Below, piece by piece: positions 60,979 to 64,000 of a DNA stretch of 64,000 bases. The DNA is from Desulfobacter sp. (lineage in GTDB: Bacteria; Desulfobacterota; Desulfobacteria; Desulfobacterales; Desulfobacteraceae). The notes beneath the pieces are model-generated. The model did not search any database and was not told where the DNA came from. It saw only the letters and a list, made by a program, of their open reading frames with translations. The position numbers and the translations under genes are program-made. The DNA lies in NCBI GenBank assembly GCA_028768545.1, contig CP054838.1, forward strand, positions 4,709,001-4,773,000, written 5' to 3'. The first letter of the stretch is position 1; every line of letters starts with the position of its first letter.

Positions 60979-61500
60979 CAGTCGTCTCCTTTGAGGTCGT
61001 CCAGATTTTGTTGGATTCCCAGGATCTGAGAAATTTTTTTTTGGGCTTCAATGATGAGTTCCGCCTGTTTTAACTTATGCTCTAATTTAGATTTTTCTTT
61101 TTGAAGTCTGGCGACCTCTGTTGCCAATGGGTTCTTCTCTTTGGATTTCCTCCCTCGCTTTCGAGGTGCCATGGCGTTGAGAAGTCCTTTATTCCGGGCT
61201 TTGCGCCAATCGGCTAAATTTGAAGAATAGAGGCCCTCTCTTCGAAGTATCCTACCTATTCCTCCGGATTCATTGCAGTTTTCAACCTCTTGGAGAATAC
61301 GCAGTTTATAAGAAGCAGTGAAATTACGCCGGGGCTTTTTCTCAGGAACTTCAGGATCAGGGATTGAATCCTGTCCCCCCAAGGAGGCACCAATTCCAGT
61401 CGCCCTATGGGCTCCTTCCATTGGTGCCTCCTTGGGGGCTGCCTGTTTTTCGGACTCTGGTAGTGGGTTCATTTTTATCGGTTTCATATAAGTATTGCCT
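60006..61500 (-). mobile_element. IS3-family element, truncated by IS256
   Basis: It holds orfA and orfB on the minus strand. The end beyond orfB has been removed by IS256 copy 5. The other end, upstream of orfA, was not found as a clear inverted repeat, so 61500 is approximate. Target duplication not detectable. Confidence 0.75.
60978..61487 (-). CDS. IS3-family transposase OrfA
   Basis: A 169-aa protein with a helix-turn-helix (KLRILQEVENCNESGGIGRI, LYSSNLADWRKARNKG) and a C-terminal leucine-zipper-like coiled coil (EVARLQKEKSKLEHKLKQAE). The N-terminal 50 residues are Pro/Glu-rich. It binds the IS ends and dimerises with OrfB. Its stop overlaps the OrfB start. Confidence 0.88.
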   Translation of the reverse strand: MKPIKMNPLPESEKQAAPKEAPMEGAHRATGIGASLGGQDSIPDPEVPEKKPRRNFTASYKLRILQEVENCNESGGIGRILRREGLYSSNLADWRKARNKGLLNAMAPRKRGRKSKEKNPLATEVARLQKEKSKLEHKLKQAELIIEAQKKISQILGIQQNLDDLKGDD

Positions 61501-61699
61501 TACCCGCCCTACACTAATTTATCAAGGGGTAAGTGTCTCACTTATATTGTCACAGAGGGTATAGGGCTTCAATGTACGCCTTTTGTAGTTGGAAATGTCA
61601 CAAAAATGGGTTGAAAATTAGTAAATTTTTGGAATCAAATCAGGTGACACATATGTCTATGATTGAGGGCTTTTTCTTAAACTTCCTCGACCACAATAT
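61501..61699. other. Intergenic region between IS3 and the structured RNA
   Basis: AT-rich and gene-free on both strands as far as I can see. It may hold the promoter of the structured element that follows; TTGAAA near 61612 has no good -10 partner. Confidence 0.4.
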
Positions 61700-62016
61700 A
61701 TAGGGGCGGCTCCTTCCTGTTGAAAAGGAAAGAATATACCGGATAAAGTTGATACTCAGAATCAACAAAATTGCAGATTAACAACCGCCCCAAGAAACAT
61801 GGGGGTCGGTTCACCTTCTGTCAGAACAGCTCTGTAAACAGAACCAAACCCCTTAAGCAAACCTGGGTATCCAGGCCGGTGAAGGGGCAAAAGGCCGGAG
61901 CGGTGTGAGGGGTGCTGACTGCCATGGACGGCAAAGGAAGCACCCCGCCCGCTTTCCATCCAATCACGACGATTGGATGGAATTTAGCAAACGGCCTTTG
62001 CCCCTTTGCCAGCCGG
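61700..62016 (+). ncRNA. Candidate structured non-coding RNA
   Basis: No ORF, but dense pairing. 3' module: an 18-bp helix (61878-61896 with 61993-62010, one bulged A) that uses G-U pairs only if the plus strand is the RNA; inside it two abutting hairpins, 61899-61953 (AGCGG/CCGCT, GGGGTGCT/AGCACCCC, TGCC/GGCA) and 61954-61982 (perfect 12-bp TTCCATCCAATC/GATTGGATGGAA), form a three-way junction. 5' module: GGGGCGG (61703) with CCGCCCC (61785) encloses TTCCT/AGGAA and GTTGAT/ATCAAC hairpins. Between are TTCTGT/ACAGAA and CCTGG/CCAGG hairpins. It lies next to IS elements. Known classes to compare are IscB omega-RNA (HEARO), group II intron pieces and other large bacterial RNAs. Confidence 0.6.
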
Positions 62017-62045
62017 GTGATTGCACAGAACGCCTTGAAAAGGCA

Positions 62046-63812
62046 TTAAAGGGCGCAGGTCTTTTCCCGAAGCCATTCATTGACCTCAGGCGTCAGTTGT
62101 GGAGAAAGTTTTTCATACACCCTCTGGTGGTAGGCATTAACCCAGCAAATTTCAGCATCGGTCAGCAGATCCTTGTCCATCAAATCCCGTTCAAAATGAC
62201 AGAGGGTCAGATTTTCAAACCTTAAAAACCGGCCAAACTGATTTTTTTCATCCTCAGCCACCAGAACCATATTTTCAAGGCGGATACCATACTCCCCTTC
62301 CCTGTAAAGGCCGGGTTCATTGGTCAACAGCATGCCCGGCTTTAAGGCCTCATCCACGGGATGGGGGCTGATCCGGGCAGGGCCCTCATGGACACAGAGG
62401 AAAAAGCCGACCCCATGTCCTGTGCCATGGCCGAAATCCATGCCCTGCGCCCAGAGAAACTGCCGGGCCAGGGTATCAATCTGATACCCCCTGGTGCCCG
62501 AGGGAAACCGGCTGGTGGCCACGGCAATATGCCCCTTCAGGACCAGGGTATAATCCTGAATTTCCTGGGGTTTGGCCTGGCCCAGGTGCAGGGTTCTTGT
62601 GATGTCGGTGGTGCCGGTGAGATAATTGCCCCCGGAATCACTTAAAAACATGGCATCCTTGGTCAGCCGTGAATCTGTCTTGGGGGTGGCTGAATAATGA
62701 CACATGGCTGAATGATCTTTAAACGCCATGATGGAATCAAAGGAGACATTGACAAAATCTTCCTGTTCTTTTCGAAACCCCAACAATTTTTGGGCCCCTG
62801 AAATTTCAGTGACCACCTCATCGGTATTCTCCAGCCAGTGCAGAAAATTAACCACAGCCCTGCCGTCCTTGACTGCCGTATCCCTGATATGACCGATTTC
62901 CACCCTGTTTTTGATGCATTTGAGCCCTGTGGCAGGATTGGGTTTTTCAATGATTTTGCACAGAGGGTTGATTGCGCTAAAAAGGGAGTCGTTCACCGTT
63001 TCCGGATTGAGCAGCACCCTGTCTGCCTTGTCCAGATCTGTAAGGCTCTGACCAATGGATTCATAGGGTGATACAAGGATGTTATCCGATTTAAGGGCGT
63101 TAAGGCTCTCTGAATCCAGCTTGGCCGGGTTGATAAAAAGCTGGACCCGGCCCTCTGCGATCAGGGCAAAGGCCAGGTTCACCGGATTGGTATGGACATC
63201 CGCCCCCCTCAGGTTAAAGGTCCAGGCAATATCATCTAAGGCCGTCATCAAATGAACATTGGCCCCGTGGTCTGTTATGTTTTCTATAATCAGCTCCAGT
63301 TTTTCTTTTCTGGATTGACCGGCATAGGCGGAATCAAGAACAAAGGCCCGGGTAGACGGCATGGGCGGACGGTCTGTCCACAGAGGAGAAATCATATCCA
63401 GAGTCGTATCCAGACCCATATCTTTTTCCTCAAACCTTGCCTTGAGCTTTCTGGCCTGGGCGGCTGAAACCATCTGCCCGTCCAGGGCAATGCAGTCACC
63501 GGGTGACAGGGTCTGGGCCAACCATTCGTCAAACTCAGGCACGCCCGGATCTCCTTGCTTAAACAGTTCAAACGCATCCATCTGGGCCCGGGCCTGGATC
63601 CAATAACGAAAATCCGTCCAAAGCAGGGCATGATCCCGGGTGACCACGGCCGTGCCTGCAGAGCCTGTAAATCCCGTGATCCAGTGCCTGGCCTGCCAAT
63701 GACTTGCCATATATTCACTCTGGTGGGGATCAGCAGAGGGAATGATCACGGCGGCCATCCCCTCGGCCTCCATTTTTTTTCGCAGAGCAGCAAGGGTTAA
63801 ACTTGTATTCAA
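62046..63812 (-). CDS. Xaa-Pro aminopeptidase (M24B, aminopeptidase P family)
   Basis: A 588-aa cytoplasmic metallopeptidase that removes N-terminal residues before proline. Two creatinase-N domains (1-300) precede the pita-bread catalytic domain: LSDSGGNYLTGTTDITRTLHL (two Asp metal ligands), GHGTGHGVGFFLCVHEGP (His ligand and catalytic His), TNEPGLYREGEYGIRLENM (two Glu ligands). A C-terminal M24-C extension (WVNAYHQRVYEKLSPQLTPE) is normal for the long APP2/XPNPEP-like form. The start at 63812 is MNTSLTLAALRKKMEAEGM. It follows the chemoreceptor gene at 63827 by 14 bases and may be read with it. Confidence 0.93.
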   Translation of the reverse strand: MNTSLTLAALRKKMEAEGMAAVIIPSADPHQSEYMASHWQARHWITGFTGSAGTAVVTRDHALLWTDFRYWIQARAQMDAFELFKQGDPGVPEFDEWLAQTLSPGDCIALDGQMVSAAQARKLKARFEEKDMGLDTTLDMISPLWTDRPPMPSTRAFVLDSAYAGQSRKEKLELIIENITDHGANVHLMTALDDIAWTFNLRGADVHTNPVNLAFALIAEGRVQLFINPAKLDSESLNALKSDNILVSPYESIGQSLTDLDKADRVLLNPETVNDSLFSAINPLCKIIEKPNPATGLKCIKNRVEIGHIRDTAVKDGRAVVNFLHWLENTDEVVTEISGAQKLLGFRKEQEDFVNVSFDSIMAFKDHSAMCHYSATPKTDSRLTKDAMFLSDSGGNYLTGTTDITRTLHLGQAKPQEIQDYTLVLKGHIAVATSRFPSGTRGYQIDTLARQFLWAQGMDFGHGTGHGVGFFLCVHEGPARISPHPVDEALKPGMLLTNEPGLYREGEYGIRLENMVLVAEDEKNQFGRFLRFENLTLCHFERDLMDKDLLTDAEICWVNAYHQRVYEKLSPQLTPEVNEWLREKTCAL

Positions 63813-63826
63813 TTTTTATCCTTTCT

Positions 63827-64000
63827 TTATTTAATCACAAATCGGTTGATCATATTATCGAGTTTCCCAGTCTGTTCTTCCATGTCCCCGGTGTCAGAAT
63901 TAATACGGGTACTGTTTTCAGACATCTTTGCGCTGGCCTGATTCACCGTATCCATATCTTTTGCAATCTCGGTGGTCATGCTGTCAAACTGGGAGATACT
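63827..64000 (-). CDS. Methyl-accepting chemotaxis protein, C-terminal end (partial)
   Basis: Fifty-seven codons before TAA 63829-63827; the rest is beyond the window. SISQFDSMTTEIAKDMDTVN, then ASAKMSENSTRINSD and MEEQTGKLDNMINRFVIK, is the end of a chemoreceptor coiled coil after the second methylation helix. It has no CheR-binding pentapeptide. It is a different gene from the one at 3810-7227. Confidence 0.8.
   Translation of the reverse strand, partial: SISQFDSMTTEIAKDMDTVNQASAKMSENSTRINSDTGDMEEQTGKLDNMINRFVIK

Noticed and set aside
1..64000. CRISPR arrays, rRNA or tRNA genes
   Set aside because: No regularly spaced repeats, rRNA-like blocks or convincing cloverleafs were noticed by eye; a tRNAscan run would be decisive.

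Overview
The window reads as a chromosome segment of an anaerobic, probably sulfate-reducing member of the Desulfobacterota (Desulfobacteraceae-like). Pointers are two small protein families named after Desulfovibrio loci (DVU0298 and DVU0772 types), rubrerythrin, several rubredoxins and ferredoxins, a NifU/NifS pair, a core-MetE-type protein, and one selenoprotein whose selenocysteine codon and bSECIS hairpin can be read directly. The assignment is inference from gene content; there is no rRNA or other marker gene here.

Layout. 0-7.2 kb: a PTS enzyme I-like gene split by an IS630 element that is itself split by IS256 copy 1; a small membrane protein; a chemoreceptor broken by IS256 copy 2 and by a G14 homopolymer. 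7.3-25.6 kb is an ordinary chromosomal stretch: cmoM, universal stress protein, core MetE-like protein, transglutaminase-like protein, DVU0298-type protein, ferredoxin, sigma-54 activator, clpB, an XRE regulator overlapping a cysE-cysK operon, rarD, nifU-nifS, sfsA, TIGR02757 and proC. 25.6-33.9 kb is a redox and oxidative-stress neighbourhood: rubrerythrin, an Asp-substituted ferredoxin, two flavin oxidoreductases, a selenocysteine rhodanese fused to a rubrerythrin domain, rubredoxins and a SagB-like nitroreductase. 33.9-47.9 kb: glycosyltransferase, DUF4892-OmpA protein, AIM24 protein split by an ISKra4 element, a LolA-like/RND-cNMP/outer-membrane barrel operon with two of three genes damaged, a TraB/GumN protein and an APC permease. 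47.9-61.5 kb is a mobile, AT-richer accessory region: ISAs1 remnant, IS4 carrying a nested IS6, an MscS channel, a truncated MgtE_N protein, a chimeric IS256, three hsp20 genes, another IS256 and an IS3. 61.5-64 kb: a strongly structured intergenic RNA candidate, an aminopeptidase P, and the end of a second chemoreceptor.

Seven IS families are present (IS256 x5, IS630, ISKra4, ISAs1, IS4, IS6, IS3). Target duplications and reading-frame reconstitution show that most insertions are recent. At least seven host genes are interrupted by IS, homopolymer or in-frame stop. Five in-frame stop codons lie between 31 and 39 kb (three UGA, two UAG). Only the rhodanese UGA has a convincing recoding signal; the others look like nonsense mutations, although UAG recoding cannot be excluded without the rest of the genome.
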